Positions 1-8,345 of a stretch of 64,000 nucleotides of DNA are shown here, in pieces. Both the position numbers and the translations under genes were made by a program. The notes beneath the pieces were generated by a model, which searched no databases, had not been told where the DNA came from, and saw only the letters and a list, made by a program, of their open reading frames with translations. The stretch is from Calidihabitans tengchongensis (lineage in GTDB: Bacteria > Sysuimicrobiota > Sysuimicrobiia > Sysuimicrobiales > Kaftiobacteriaceae), in assembly GCA_031459615.1 (NCBI GenBank), contig JAVKIE010000011.1, positions 10,002 to 74,001 of the forward strand. The letters are read 5' to 3'. Position 1 is the first letter of the stretch. Every line of letters begins with the position of its first letter.

Positions 1-254
1 GTGCCAGAAAGGCGCGCTGCTCACCGGACAGTGCCACGGGATGCCCTCCCAGCCTTCAGCAGGTAGGCCGTCCCGGCCGGGAGGACAAGTCCCCGGTTGG
101 GGGGACGCTTGGACGGGCGACGCTCGTGTGAGGGAACGTCGCTGTGGGATCGGGAACCGAGGATCAGGGACCAGAAGGACATCGGGGGAGCACAGATGGC
201 GAGGCTGAATCGCCGATCCCGGATCTCGCCCTGCGGACAGGAATGAGCGCAGGA
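1..254. other. Non-coding or unassigned left edge
   Basis: No credible gene was found on either strand. The sequence is GC-rich with short G and C runs and gives no recognisable protein, tRNA or riboswitch pattern. It lies downstream of the PP-loop gene, which ends at 255, so part of it may be that gene's 3' untranslated region. Confidence 0.5.
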
Positions 255-1274
255 TCAGGGGAGGATGCGATCCGCGGTCTGACCGCCCGGTTCGTCGCGG
301 GGACGTGCGTCCACCACGTGGAAGGTGCTCAGGCGCGCGTTGCGGCTGGGCAGCCACTCCACCACGATGGGAGCCGCGAAGTCGGGCCGCAGACGGCCGT
401 GCTCGATCCAGTAGCGGGCGTGGGGGTCTCCGGCCACCGCCGGGCCCGCCTTGACCACCAGGGTCAGCGGGCGGTCCACCATCCGCACCTCGTCAATCAC
501 GCCCAGGGCCCTCAGGGCGCCGGCGATGCGGTCGGCCAGATCCGGAGGCGGCGGAGGCAGCAGGTTCACCAGGGCGATGTTGCGGCGCAGCGGCCCGATG
601 ATCTTCACGTTGGCCAGCGCGGCCTCGTACCCGGCCCGCTGGAGCATCTCCAGCAGGACCTCGTTGGCCTCGGCCACCGCCTGCCCGTGGTAGTCGGGGT
701 TGACCAGGGGCTTGAGCAGGTGCTTGAGCTTGCACCCTTCCCGCCGCAGGCCGGAGGTCTCACCGATGCGGGGCACCCGCAGGCCCAGGGCGTCGGCCAG
801 GGCGCGGATCTGCGGCTTGTCCAGGTCCAGCAGCGGCGAGTAGAAACCATTGCACACCTTGATCCCCAGCTGACCCCAGGTGTCGGAGCGGTTGGCTCCG
901 GTGAGGACCAGCCGGCCGCCGGCGACCGCCTGGACCATCCCCAGCTTGATCTCCCGGGTGCAGCGGTTGCAGGCGGGACCGCCGGACTGCACCCGGTGCT
1001 GGGCGAACTGGCCCAGCAGGCACTTCTGGCGCAGGCCCAATTGCTCGGCCATCTCCAGGACGATCTGGTTGGCGCGCCGGTAGTTGTACGCGCCCATGTT
1101 CACGGTGACCAGCAGGACGCGCTCGGGGCCCAGGGCGCGCTTGGCCAGAGCCGCCACGGTGGTGCTGTCCAGCCCGCCGCTGAAGGCCACCACCACGGGA
1201 TGGCCATCGGCGACGGTCCGGATCTCGTCCACCAGGCGGTCGATGAGGGTCGGAGGATCGCAGACGGCCAGCAT
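255..1274 (-). CDS. PP-loop ATP pyrophosphatase (ExsB/TtuA/LarE-like)
   Basis: Predicted adenylating enzyme of the N-type ATP pyrophosphatase superfamily, 339 aa. The ATP-binding P-loop SGGLDS sits at residues 32-37 after a short N-terminal helix. A CNRCTREIK motif in the middle and further Cys residues (ETSGLRREGCK) could hold a metal or carry sulfur, as in tRNA-thiolating or LarE-type members, but the substrate cannot be named. The reading frame is open for 28 codons upstream. I chose the internal ATG because a TATACT -10 box ends 8 bases before it, which fits a leaderless transcript and would exclude the longer start. The gene stands alone, with the nitroreductase behind it on the same strand. 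Family assignment is firm, function is not. Confidence 0.8.
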   Translation of the reverse strand: MLAVCDPPTLIDRLVDEIRTVADGHPVVVAFSGGLDSTTVAALAKRALGPERVLLVTVNMGAYNYRRANQIVLEMAEQLGLRQKCLLGQFAQHRVQSGGPACNRCTREIKLGMVQAVAGGRLVLTGANRSDTWGQLGIKVCNGFYSPLLDLDKPQIRALADALGLRVPRIGETSGLRREGCKLKHLLKPLVNPDYHGQAVAEANEVLLEMLQRAGYEAALANVKIIGPLRRNIALVNLLPPPPPDLADRIAGALRALGVIDEVRMVDRPLTLVVKAGPAVAGDPHARYWIEHGRLRPDFAAPIVVEWLPSRNARLSTFHVVDARPRDEPGGQTADRILP

Positions 1275-1282
1275 CGGCTTCC

Positions 1283-1288
1283 AGTATA
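1283..1288 (-). promoter_or_regulatory. -10 box TATACT, leaderless promoter of the PP-loop gene
   Basis: TATACT ends 8 bases before the ATG. Transcription starting about 7 bases downstream would begin at or next to the start codon. There is no Shine-Dalgarno sequence. No convincing -35 was seen. Confidence 0.55.
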
Positions 1289-1451
1289 GCCGGTCCGCCC
1301 GGGGCGCAGCCTGCCCAGCCGCTAGGTCCACCCCCGCCCCCGACGCGCGGCAGAACACTGGCCGAACGGGGTCTCCCTCGGCTGTCCGGGCTCGCGCGGC
1401 CGCGGGGAGCGCGTCCTGGCTCGAGGCCTGCCCTCGCGGGGCCGTAGGCCG

Positions 1452-2033
1452 TCAGTCCAGCCAGACGGTCTTCTCGGCAGCCGGGGTGCGGCGCTTTTGG
1501 GGCACGACGGCTGGGTAGCCGGCGTAGATCACGCCGATCACCCGCTCGTCGGGGCCCAGGCCCAGGAACTCCCGCAGGGGCGGATAGTCCCGCAGGCCGC
1601 CGGTGCGGAAGTAGGAACCGATGCCCTGGCTCCAGGCCGCCAGCATGAAGGCGTAGGCCGCTGCGAACGTGGCCCAGTGGTTTTCCTCCTGCAGCTCCGG
1701 GTCGGGGTGGCCGGCGGAGGTGACGACGATGATGAGCGGCGTGGCCAGGGTGTCGTCCACCAGCTTGCGCAGGGCGGGCTGCGCCTCGGGGGCATGCGGG
1801 TCGGGCAGCTGCGCCGCCCGGAAGTCGCGGCGGATCTCGGCGAAGCGGCGCTTGCTGGTCTCGCCCAGAACATAGAACCGCCAGGGTTCGGTGAGGCGAT
1901 GGTTGGGCACCCACACGGCGGCCTCCAGCAGGCGCGCGACGAGGTCGCGGGGGACGGGATCCGGTTTGAACTGGGGGATGCTGCGCCGGGTGGTGATGGC
2001 CTCCAGCACCGACATGGTCTGTACGCCGTCCAT
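1452..2033 (-). CDS. Nitroreductase-family FMN protein
   Basis: FMN-dependent NAD(P)H oxidoreductase of the nitroreductase fold, 193 aa, the usual size for the family. The N-terminal TRRSIPQF segment is the typical phosphate/FMN-binding start of these proteins (R-R-S). It is followed by WRFYVLG and, near the C-terminus, a GVIYAGYP strand seen in the YdjA/TM1586-like branch. The natural substrate of such proteins is usually unknown (nitro compounds, quinones or enals). Start choice: ATG with GGGAGG five bases upstream; a second ATG six codons later has no such site. A TACAAT -10 box lies about 70 bases upstream, giving a conventional leader of roughly 60 nt. No operon partner. Confidence 0.85.
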   Translation of the reverse strand: MDGVQTMSVLEAITTRRSIPQFKPDPVPRDLVARLLEAAVWVPNHRLTEPWRFYVLGETSKRRFAEIRRDFRAAQLPDPHAPEAQPALRKLVDDTLATPLIIVVTSAGHPDPELQEENHWATFAAAYAFMLAAWSQGIGSYFRTGGLRDYPPLREFLGLGPDERVIGVIYAGYPAVVPQKRRTPAAEKTVWLD

Positions 2034-2102
2034 GGTTCCTCCCGCTCGAGTGGGCCGCAGGCGGTCTGTCCGTCCGCGGACGCCGCGGCCGGCGTCGGAC
2101 CT

Positions 2103-2108
2103 ATTGTA
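2103..2108 (-). promoter_or_regulatory. -10 box TACAAT upstream of the nitroreductase
   Basis: Reads TACAAT on the minus strand inside otherwise GC-rich DNA and would give a leader of about 60 nt containing the GGGAGG ribosome site. No clear -35 was found. Confidence 0.4.
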
Positions 2109-2168
2109 CCCGACACCGACCTCCGCTGCGGGGCGTCTCGGACAGAGCCCGGGACGACGCGGGCTTTG

Positions 2169-2912
2169 TTACTGCAGCACGTTCTGCATCAGCATCATCG
2201 CCAGGAACCCGACGATCACGGCCGCCGCGCCATTTCCGTGCCCACTGTGCTCTTCAGCCTCTGGGACGATCTCGCTGAAGACCAGGAACGCCATGGCGCC
2301 GGCCGCAAACCCCAATCCCACGGGCACCAGCGGCTCAAAAAACGCCACGGCCAGCGCGGCCGGCACGGCCATGAGCGGCTGCGGCAGGCTGGTGAAGATG
2401 GACCACCCGATGCAGGCCCATCCGGAGAACCCCTGGCTGCGGAGCGGTAGGGAAGCGGCGAGCCCTTCGGGGATGTTGTGGATGGCGATGGCCACGGTGA
2501 CCAGGGCGGCCAGGGCGACCTCGCCTGAGCCGAACGCCACCCCCACGGCAATGCCTTCGGAGAAGCTGTGGATGGTCAGCGTCCCGATGAAGAGGACAAC
2601 CCGGCGCGCCGGAGCCCCGTGCAGGTGGTAGAAGTCGAAGGAGGTGTGGCCGAACCGCCGCTCGGCGAGCCAGAAAAGGGCCGCCCCCAGCGCGATCCCC
2701 GCGGCCACGGGGGTGTAGCCGTTGCGGTTGACGCCCTCGAAGACGAGGTTGAAGACGGAGGCGGAGAGCATCATTCCCCCGCTGACGCCCCACGCCAGGC
2801 CGAGGAAACGGTCCGGGAAACCCTGGGTGAACAGGAACGGCACCCCGCCCATGCCCGTAGCAACGGCCGTGGCTAAGGCGGAGAGGAAGGTGATGAGGGC
2901 CAGGCGGAACAC
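2169..2912 (-). CDS. ZIP-family divalent metal transporter
   Basis: Membrane transporter of the ZIP (ZupT-like) family, 247 aa, expected to import Zn2+ or related metals into the cytoplasm. About eight hydrophobic segments are visible. The two signature motifs of transmembrane helices 4 and 5, HSFSEG (His115) and HNIPEG (His145), are both intact and form the binuclear metal site in the family. A His-containing loop (FYHLHG) precedes them. I placed the start at a GTG because a TATCAT -10 box ends exactly six bases upstream, predicting a leaderless mRNA. Extending the frame upstream would add an Arg-rich stretch unlike any ZIP protein. Divergent from the SLC13-type carrier. Confidence 0.88.
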   Translation of the reverse strand: MFRLALITFLSALATAVATGMGGVPFLFTQGFPDRFLGLAWGVSGGMMLSASVFNLVFEGVNRNGYTPVAAGIALGAALFWLAERRFGHTSFDFYHLHGAPARRVVLFIGTLTIHSFSEGIAVGVAFGSGEVALAALVTVAIAIHNIPEGLAASLPLRSQGFSGWACIGWSIFTSLPQPLMAVPAALAVAFFEPLVPVGLGFAAGAMAFLVFSEIVPEAEEHSGHGNGAAAVIVGFLAMMLMQNVLQ

Positions 2913-2918
2913 TGCTTT

Positions 2919-2924
2919 ATGATA
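2919..2924 (-). promoter_or_regulatory. -10 box TATCAT, leaderless promoter of the ZIP gene
   Basis: TATCAT is followed by six bases and then GTG, the exact geometry of a leaderless bacterial start. There is no purine-rich ribosome site in between. Confidence 0.6.
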
Positions 2925-3024
2925 GCGGCCGCGGATGAGGCGGGCTATCCGGCGGGTACCCGATGGGCCGCGGAGAGCGGGGAGAGGTCGTCGCGACCTG
3001 GTCCTCCGTACCGGCGTGTGAGGC

Positions 3025-4800
3025 ATGAGCGGATCCCAGACCGTCGTCCTTGGCATCCTGCTGGCAACCCTCGCGTTGTTGGCATGGGGGCGGTGGCGTT
3101 ACGATCTCGTGGCGCTGCTCGCCCTTCTGACCCTGACCATCGCCGGCTACGTAGCGCCGGAAGACGCCTTTGACGGATTCGGCCACCCCGCGGTGATTAC
3201 CGTGGCCGCTGTCCTCGTGGTCAGCCGGGGACTGCTGAACTCGGGGGTGGTCGACCTCCTGACCCGGGAGCTAGGGCGTATCGGGGGCCACGCGCTCCTC
3301 CAGATGACGGCGCTGACCACCCTCGCGGCGCTGGCGTCGGCTTTCATGAACAACGTGGGCGCGCTCGCCCTGCTGATGCCCGTGGCGATGCAAACGGCGC
3401 GCCGCCGCAGGATCGCTCCCTCAGCGCTGCTCATGCCGCTCGCCTTTGCCTCCCTGCTGGGCGGGCTGATCACGCTCATCGGGACGCCCCCCAACGTTGT
3501 CATCGCCACGTACCGGATGCAGGAGACCGGCGTTCCTTTCCGCATGTTCGACTTCACACCGGTCGGAGCGGGGGTGGCTGCCGCCGGGATCCTCTTCATC
3601 GCCTTGCTGGGCTGGCGGTTAATTCCGCGGCGCCAGGGACGCCAGTCCCCCGAAGAACTGTTCGAGATCTCAGACTACATCGCCGAGGTCGAGGTCCCCA
3701 AGGGCGCGCCCGTAGTCGGCAGGACAGTGCAGGAGCTGGAAACTCTGGACGACGCCGAGGTGACGGTGGTCGGCATCGTCCGCAGCGAGCGCCGAATGCC
3801 CGCGCCCTCCGGCGGGGAGATCGTCCGCGCGGACGACGTCCTGATCGTCAAAGCCGATCCGGCCGACCTCAAGACCCTCCTGGACGCCGGTGGCCTCCAG
3901 CTGGTCGGAGATAGGCCTTTGGACCCGGAGAAGCTCGGATCCGACGAAGTGGTTCTGCTCGAGGCCGTGGTGCGGCCCAACGCTCGCATCGTCGGCAAGA
4001 CGGCCCGCACGTTGAACCTGCGCCGACGCTTCGGGGTAAACCTGCTGGCGGTAGCCCGCGCAGGCCAGCGGGTAAAGGATCGCCTGGCCCGCCTCCAGCT
4101 CCGGGCCGGGGACGTGTTGTTGGTGCAGGGCAGTGGAGACCTCCTGCAGGAGGCTATTGCTGATCTGGGCCTCCTCCCGCTGGCCGAGCGGAAGCTGCGC
4201 CTCGGCCAGCCCCGCCGGACTATGTCGGCCGTCTCGATTTTCGGCCTGGGCCTGGCCACCGCCGCCCTGGGCGTGGTCCCCGTCCAGGTGGCCTTCGTCT
4301 GCGCGGCGGTCGCCATGGTGCTGACAGGACTGCTGCCCCTGCGCGACGCCTATGACAGCATTGACTGGCCAATTCTCGTGCTCCTGGGGGCGATGATCCC
4401 CGTCGGGCAGGCCCTGGAGACCACCGGAGTGGCGACGACAATCGCGGGCGGCCTGCTCGCCGTCGGCCAGCACCTGCCTCCCTGGGCCACGCTGACCGTG
4501 GTGCTGGTCGCCACCATGTTTCTCTCGGACGTCATCAACAACACAGCGGCCGCCGTGCTGATGGCTCCCATCGGTCTGGGTGTCGCCCGCGGGCTCGGCG
4601 TCCATAGCGACGCCTTCCTGATGGCTGTCGCCATCGGTGCGTCCTGCGCCTTCCTCACACCGGTCGGCCACCAGTCCAACACGCTCGTCATGGGGCCAGG
4701 AGGGTACCGGTTCGGTGACTACTGGCGCATGGGATTGCCGCTGGAGCTTCTGATCACGCTCGTGGCCGTGCCGCTGCTCCTGCACTTCTGGCCGCTGTGA
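3025..4800 (+). CDS. SLC13-family permease with two TrkA-C (RCK_C) domains
   Basis: Sodium-coupled anion or dicarboxylate carrier of the DASS/SLC13 type, 591 aa. Two hydrophobic halves (about residues 1-190 and 400-591) flank a soluble insert of two TrkA-C-like domains (about 205-285 and 300-370), the layout of bacterial SLC13 proteins annotated for sulfate, dicarboxylates or other anions. Paired sodium/substrate-site-like segments are present: SAFMNNVGAL and TLIGTPPN in the first half, SDVINNTAAA and TPVGHQSN in the second. The substrate cannot be told from sequence. Start ATG follows a weak GAGG site. It is divergent from the ZIP gene with 112 bases between and ends just before the tRNA promoter. 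Confidence 0.88.
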   Translation: MSGSQTVVLGILLATLALLAWGRWRYDLVALLALLTLTIAGYVAPEDAFDGFGHPAVITVAAVLVVSRGLLNSGVVDLLTRELGRIGGHALLQMTALTTLAALASAFMNNVGALALLMPVAMQTARRRRIAPSALLMPLAFASLLGGLITLIGTPPNVVIATYRMQETGVPFRMFDFTPVGAGVAAAGILFIALLGWRLIPRRQGRQSPEELFEISDYIAEVEVPKGAPVVGRTVQELETLDDAEVTVVGIVRSERRMPAPSGGEIVRADDVLIVKADPADLKTLLDAGGLQLVGDRPLDPEKLGSDEVVLLEAVVRPNARIVGKTARTLNLRRRFGVNLLAVARAGQRVKDRLARLQLRAGDVLLVQGSGDLLQEAIADLGLLPLAERKLRLGQPRRTMSAVSIFGLGLATAALGVVPVQVAFVCAAVAMVLTGLLPLRDAYDSIDWPILVLLGAMIPVGQALETTGVATTIAGGLLAVGQHLPPWATLTVVLVATMFLSDVINNTAAAVLMAPIGLGVARGLGVHSDAFLMAVAIGASCAFLTPVGHQSNTLVMGPGGYRFGDYWRMGLPLELLITLVAVPLLLHFWPL

Positions 4801-4804
4801 GGCG

Positions 4805-4810
4805 TATAAT
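4805..4810 (+). promoter_or_regulatory. -10 box TATAAT of tRNA-Ser
   Basis: A perfect TATAAT lies 13 bases before the mature 5' end of the tRNA, and immediately after the stop codon of the SLC13 gene. No good -35 is present at 17 bp. Confidence 0.7.
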
Positions 4811-4823
4811 GGGCTGGAACCTC

Positions 4824-4915
4824 GGAGGGGTGCAGGGAATCCGGCGATCCGGGCGGTCTTGAAAACCGCTGGGCCGCGCAGGCCCGTGTGGGTTCGAATC
4901 CCACCCCCTCCGCCA
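4824..4915 (+). tRNA. tRNA-Ser (anticodon UGA)
   Basis: Complete class II tRNA. The acceptor stem pairs GGAGGGG with CCCCTCC, with discriminator G and an encoded CCA end. The anticodon stem is GCGGT/ACCGC around the loop CTTGAAA, giving anticodon TGA. The long variable arm is a GGGCC/GGCCC hairpin, as required for serine tRNA. The T arm is GTGGG-TTCGAAT-CCCAC. Confidence 0.97.
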
Positions 4916-4980
4916 CGGCCCGCAACGCCTCGACTTCCTTCTCGACCGGTTCCGCGGTGGCCGTGCGCCCTTCCACCATC

Positions 4981-5109
4981 TCACGAGCCTGCGGGAGCGT
5001 ATCGGGCGGGATCCCTCTCGAAGCTGGTCTGGCAGTGCGCGGAACAGAAGTAATACTTGATGCCGCCGCGTTCTGCTGTGTGGCGGGCGGAGGCGATCTC
5101 CACCTCCAT
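4981..5109 (-). pseudogene. YHS-domain metal-binding peptide, start missing
   Basis: On the minus strand a frame reads a clear YHS domain: DPECGMEV, then ASARHTAERGG, YYFCSAHC, and FERDPARY before the stop. The Cys of CGM and the two Cys of FCSAHC are the conserved metal ligands of this family (found in TRASH/YHS proteins and copper-ATPase N-termini). The frame stays open for about 35 codons above the DPECGM motif but has no ATG, GTG or TTG there. The only ATG is the Met inside CGM itself, which would cut off the first ligand. I therefore treat it as a relic or a gene with a frameshifted start. The coordinates run from that ATG, and the recognisable domain extends about 15 bases further upstream. 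It lies just beyond tRNA-Ser. Confidence 0.6.
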
Positions 5110-5285
5110 GCCGCATTCGGGGTCGACGGCGTGAGCCGCCGATATCCGGTCAGGACCCCGCGCCTTCCGGCGGCGCCCGCCCGTACGCTGTCCGCCGCAG
5201 ATACAGGGCGATTACCCCGGGGGAGAGGTCTCGCGCCGAGGCGAATCATTCCCCGGCGGCATCACGAAGGCACAGGAGGGAGACC
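5110..5285. other. Intergenic stretch, no gene seen
   Basis: Apart from the open but start-less extension of the YHS frame, nothing recognisable is present. The right end carries the GGAGGGAGACC ribosome site of the next gene. Confidence 0.4.
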
Positions 5286-5807
5286 GTGGCAATCACCGAG
5301 CGGATGATTCGCGCGTCCAGGCTGGACCCCCGGCTGTACGAGGAGGTGGAAGCCGATCCCGGCCTCACCCGGGAAGCGGCGACGGTGGTGCTGCTGTCCG
5401 CGCTGGGCGCGGGCATAGGCGGCGTCGCGCGGGGAGGGATACTGGGGCTGGTGGTCGTGGCGGTCACCGCCCTGCTGGCCTGGTACGTGTGGGCCTACCT
5501 GACCTACTGGATCGGGACCCGCGTTCTGCCGGGAGAGGCCACCCACGCCGACGTGGGGCAGATGCTGCGGGTGCTGGGGTTCGCCAGCGCCCCGGGGGTG
5601 CTGCGGGTCCTGGGGATCGTGCCGGGGCTGGGGGTCCTGGCGTTCCCGGTCGCCAACGTGTGGATGCTGGTGACCACGGTGGTGGCGGTACGCCAAGCCC
5701 TGGACTACACGTCCACTTGGCGCGCTCTGGCCGTGGTGGCCCTGGGCTGGCTGGCCTACCTGGTGGCCCTGGCGCTGGTGACGGCCGCCCTGCGGGCGGG
5801 AGGGTAA
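5286..5807 (+). CDS. Yip1-family-like membrane protein
   Basis: Integral membrane protein of 173 aa with about five hydrophobic helices (roughly residues 37-80, 95-125 and 145-170) and a short charged N-terminus, the appearance of bacterial YIP1-domain proteins. Typical features are the DPRLYEEVEADP opening and the glycine-rich first helices. Bacterial members have no settled function. GTG start, preceded by a strong GGAGGGAG site six bases upstream. It is followed 43 bases later by the HAD gene on the same strand, so co-transcription is likely. Confidence 0.7.
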   Translation: MAITERMIRASRLDPRLYEEVEADPGLTREAATVVLLSALGAGIGGVARGGILGLVVVAVTALLAWYVWAYLTYWIGTRVLPGEATHADVGQMLRVLGFASAPGVLRVLGIVPGLGVLAFPVANVWMLVTTVVAVRQALDYTSTWRALAVVALGWLAYLVALALVTAALRAGG

Positions 5808-5850
5808 CGGTTTCCGCGGTGGGCGCGGATCCCCCCCGTCCCCGCCTCCG

Positions 5851-6570
5851 GTGATCACCGCCGTCCTGTTCGATCTGGACGGAACCCTGCTGCCGGTCGA
5901 CACCGGCCGGCTGGTGGAAGAGTACGTCCGCCTCCTGGCGCGGGACTTTGCCGACCTGATCGACCCCGGGCGGTTTGTGTCCTGCCTGCTGGACGCCACC
6001 CGGGTGATGCTCGCCAACCGCGATCCCTCCCGGACGGTCCGGGAGGTGTTCGCCGCCTCGTTCTATCCGGCGGTGGGCCTCACCGAAGAGCAGGCCGCCC
6101 CGCGCCTGGCGCAGTTTTACGCGCGCACCTACCCCCGCCTGCGGGCGCTGACACGCCAGGACCCCGCCGCCCGGGAGGCGGTGCGGGCGGCTCTCGGGCG
6201 CGGTCTGGTGGCAGTCCTGGCCACGAACCCCATCTTCCCCGAAGTCGCCATCCGCCAGCGCATGGCGTGGGCGGGGGTGGACGACCTGCCCTTTGCTGTC
6301 GTCACCACCTACGAGACGGCGCACGTCTGCAAGCCCCACCCCGAGTACTTCCTGGAGGTCTGCGAGGCCATCGGCCACCCGCCGCAGCGGTGCCTGATGG
6401 CGGGCAACGACGCCCGCGAGGACGCCGTGGCCCGCCGGCTGGGCATGCGCACCTTCCTGGTCACCGACCATCTCATCAACCCCGGGGGCCTGCCCGTGGA
6501 GGCAGACCGCGCCGGCTCCCTGGCCGACCTGGCCACTTTTCTGCGCACGGCGGACCTGGACGCGCTGTAG
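5851..6570 (+). CDS. HAD-superfamily hydrolase
   Basis: Cytoplasmic haloacid-dehalogenase-type phosphatase, 239 aa. Motif I is FDLDGT (nucleophile Asp8, Asp10). Motif II is ATNP, motif III is the Lys of VCKPHPEYF, and motif IV is GNDAREDA, all in order. The cap domain between motifs I and II is helical (type C1, about residues 18-95), so small phosphorylated metabolites are likely substrates. GTG start. It lies between the Yip1-like gene and the P5C dehydrogenase, whose promoter begins 37 bases after this stop. The specific substrate is unknown. Confidence 0.82.
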   Translation: MITAVLFDLDGTLLPVDTGRLVEEYVRLLARDFADLIDPGRFVSCLLDATRVMLANRDPSRTVREVFAASFYPAVGLTEEQAAPRLAQFYARTYPRLRALTRQDPAAREAVRAALGRGLVAVLATNPIFPEVAIRQRMAWAGVDDLPFAVVTTYETAHVCKPHPEYFLEVCEAIGHPPQRCLMAGNDAREDAVARRLGMRTFLVTDHLINPGGLPVEADRAGSLADLATFLRTADLDAL

Positions 6571-6606
6571 GCCGACGCTGCTGCCGCGCGCAGGGCCCCG
6601 GCGGTT

Positions 6607-6612
6607 TATAAT
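6607..6612 (+). promoter_or_regulatory. -10 box TATAAT upstream of rocA
   Basis: Perfect TATAAT about 57 bases before the rocA ATG, leaving a leader of about 50 nt that ends in a GGAGGTGG ribosome site. No -35 consensus at 17 bp. Confidence 0.55.
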
Positions 6613-6669
6613 GGAGCCACCCGCACGATGCCGTGACGGCACATTCCTGCGCGTGACCGGAGGTGGAGC

Positions 6670-8220
6670 ATGGCCCTGCCGGAGTTCCGCAACGAGCCGT
6701 TCACCGACTTCTCCCAGGACGCCGCCCGCACGGCGATGCAACAGGCCCTGCGGTCGGTGGCCGCCCAGCTGGGCAAGGAGTTCCCGCTGGTCATCGGCGG
6801 CCAGCGGGTGACCACCCGGGAGAAGTTCACCTCCCTGAACCCCTCCCAGAAGGACGAGGTGGTGGCCGTCTGTCAGAAAGCCGGTCCCGATCACGTGGAG
6901 GCGGCGGTGGTCGCCGCCGAGCAGGCCTTCGCCTCCTGGTCCCGGGTCCCGGCGGCCGAGCGCGCCGCGATCCTGCTGCGGGCCGCCGACTGGCTGCGCC
7001 GCCGCAAGTTCACCGCCGCCGCCTGGCAGGTCTACGAGGTCGGCAAGAACTGGGCCGAGGCCGACGCCGACGTGGCCGAGACCATCGACCACCTCGAGTT
7101 CTTCGCCCGGGAGGCGCTGCGCTACGACCGGGGCCAGCCTACGGTCCCCCATCCCCAGGAGATGAGCGAGTATGTCTACCTGCCCCTGGGCGTGGTGGCC
7201 GTGATCCCGCCCTGGAACTTCCCCCTGGCCATTCCGGTGGGCATGGCGTCGGCCGCCATCGCCGCCGGCAACACCGTGGTGATGAAGCCCAGCTCCGATT
7301 CTCCGGCCAACGCCTACGTCTTCCTGGAGGCGATGGAGGCCGCGGGGTTGCCGCCGGGCGTGCTGAACATCGTCACCGGTCCCGGATCGGCGGTGGGAGA
7401 CCCCCTGGTCCAGCATCCCCGGGTGCGGATGGTGGCGTTCACCGGCAGCAAGGAGGTCGGCATCCGCATCTACGAGCAGGCGGCCCGGGTCCCGCCCGGT
7501 CAGAAGTGGCTGAAACGCTGCATCGCCGAGATGGGGGGCAAAAACGCCGTCATCATCGACGAGGAGGCCGACCTGGAGGAGGCGGTACAGGCTGCGGTGG
7601 TCTCCGGCTACGGGTTCCAGGGCCAGAAGTGCTCGGCGGGATCCCGGCTGGTGGTCACCGCCCCGGTGTACGCCGACGTCCTGGAGGCGTTCGTGGAGAA
7701 GGTCCGCTCCCTGGAGCAGGGGCCGGCCAAGGACAACTACTTCAGCGGCCCGGTCATCAACGAGGCCGCCATGAAGAAGATCCTGGGCTACATCCAGATC
7801 GGCAAGGGCGAAGGTCGCCTGCTGGCCGGCGGAGAGCCCGGGGACGGATCCGGGTACTACATCCAGCCCACGGTCTTCGCCGACGTGGACCCCTCCGCCC
7901 GGATCGCCCAGGAGGAGATTTTCGGGCCCGTGGTGGCCGTGATCAAGGCGCGAGACTTCGCCGACGCCCTGGCCATGGCCAACAGCACCGAGTACGGGCT
8001 GACCGGCGCGGTGTTCACCCGCAACCCCGAGAAGATCGCCCGCGCCCGCCGGGAGTTCTTCTGCGGCAACCTGTACATCAACCGCAAGTGCACCGGCGCC
8101 CTGGTGGGGGTGCACCCCTTCGGGGGGTTCAACATGAGCGGCACCGACGCCAAGGTGGGCGGGCCGGACTACCTGCTGTACTTCCTGCAGCCGAAGGTGG
8201 CGTCCATCAAGCACCGCTGA
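6670..8220 (+). CDS. rocA: L-glutamate gamma-semialdehyde (P5C) dehydrogenase
   Basis: Oxidises L-glutamate 5-semialdehyde, the open form of 1-pyrroline-5-carboxylate, to glutamate with NAD+, the second step of proline catabolism. It has 516 aa, the length of the monofunctional Thermus/Bacillus enzymes, and the N-terminal extension (NEPFTDFS) typical of that branch. The general base Glu287 is in AEMGGKNA and the catalytic Cys321 in GQKCSAG. The C-terminal oligomerisation tail (LQPKVASIKHR) is present. ATG start with GGAGGTGGAGC in front. No proline dehydrogenase (putA/prodh) gene is adjacent, so the first step must be encoded elsewhere. High confidence in family and in PruA/RocA subgroup. Confidence 0.93.
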   Translation: MALPEFRNEPFTDFSQDAARTAMQQALRSVAAQLGKEFPLVIGGQRVTTREKFTSLNPSQKDEVVAVCQKAGPDHVEAAVVAAEQAFASWSRVPAAERAAILLRAADWLRRRKFTAAAWQVYEVGKNWAEADADVAETIDHLEFFAREALRYDRGQPTVPHPQEMSEYVYLPLGVVAVIPPWNFPLAIPVGMASAAIAAGNTVVMKPSSDSPANAYVFLEAMEAAGLPPGVLNIVTGPGSAVGDPLVQHPRVRMVAFTGSKEVGIRIYEQAARVPPGQKWLKRCIAEMGGKNAVIIDEEADLEEAVQAAVVSGYGFQGQKCSAGSRLVVTAPVYADVLEAFVEKVRSLEQGPAKDNYFSGPVINEAAMKKILGYIQIGKGEGRLLAGGEPGDGSGYYIQPTVFADVDPSARIAQEEIFGPVVAVIKARDFADALAMANSTEYGLTGAVFTRNPEKIARARREFFCGNLYINRKCTGALVGVHPFGGFNMSGTDAKVGGPDYLLYFLQPKVASIKHR

Positions 8221-8318
8221 TCTTCGCCGGCGGGGGGGTGGGGCCCGGGGACCGAACGGGCCGCGGGATGATACCAAAGTCCCATGGCCCTGGCAGGAAG
8301 TTTGCTGCACATTTTGGG

Positions 8319-8324
8319 TATGCT
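8319..8324 (+). promoter_or_regulatory. Possible -10 box TATGCT upstream of the GGDEF-like gene
   Basis: TATGCT lies in a locally AT-rich stretch (ATTTTGGGTATGCT) about 21 bases before the ATG. A leader of about 15 nt would contain AGAGGACC. Confidence 0.4.
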
Positions 8325-8345
8325 AGAAGAGGACCCATTCGTTCC

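Noticed and set aside
4824..5285. tRNA-Ser as integration (att) site for an element
   Set aside because: No second copy of the tRNA 3' end was noticed in the window and no integrase is near. Only a YHS relic supports it.
5464..8310. Very long open frame on the minus strand across the Yip1, HAD and P5C dehydrogenase genes
   Set aside because: It is antisense to three well-supported genes and its translation is Gly/Arg/His/Gln-rich without any family pattern. Long antisense frames are normal at this GC content.
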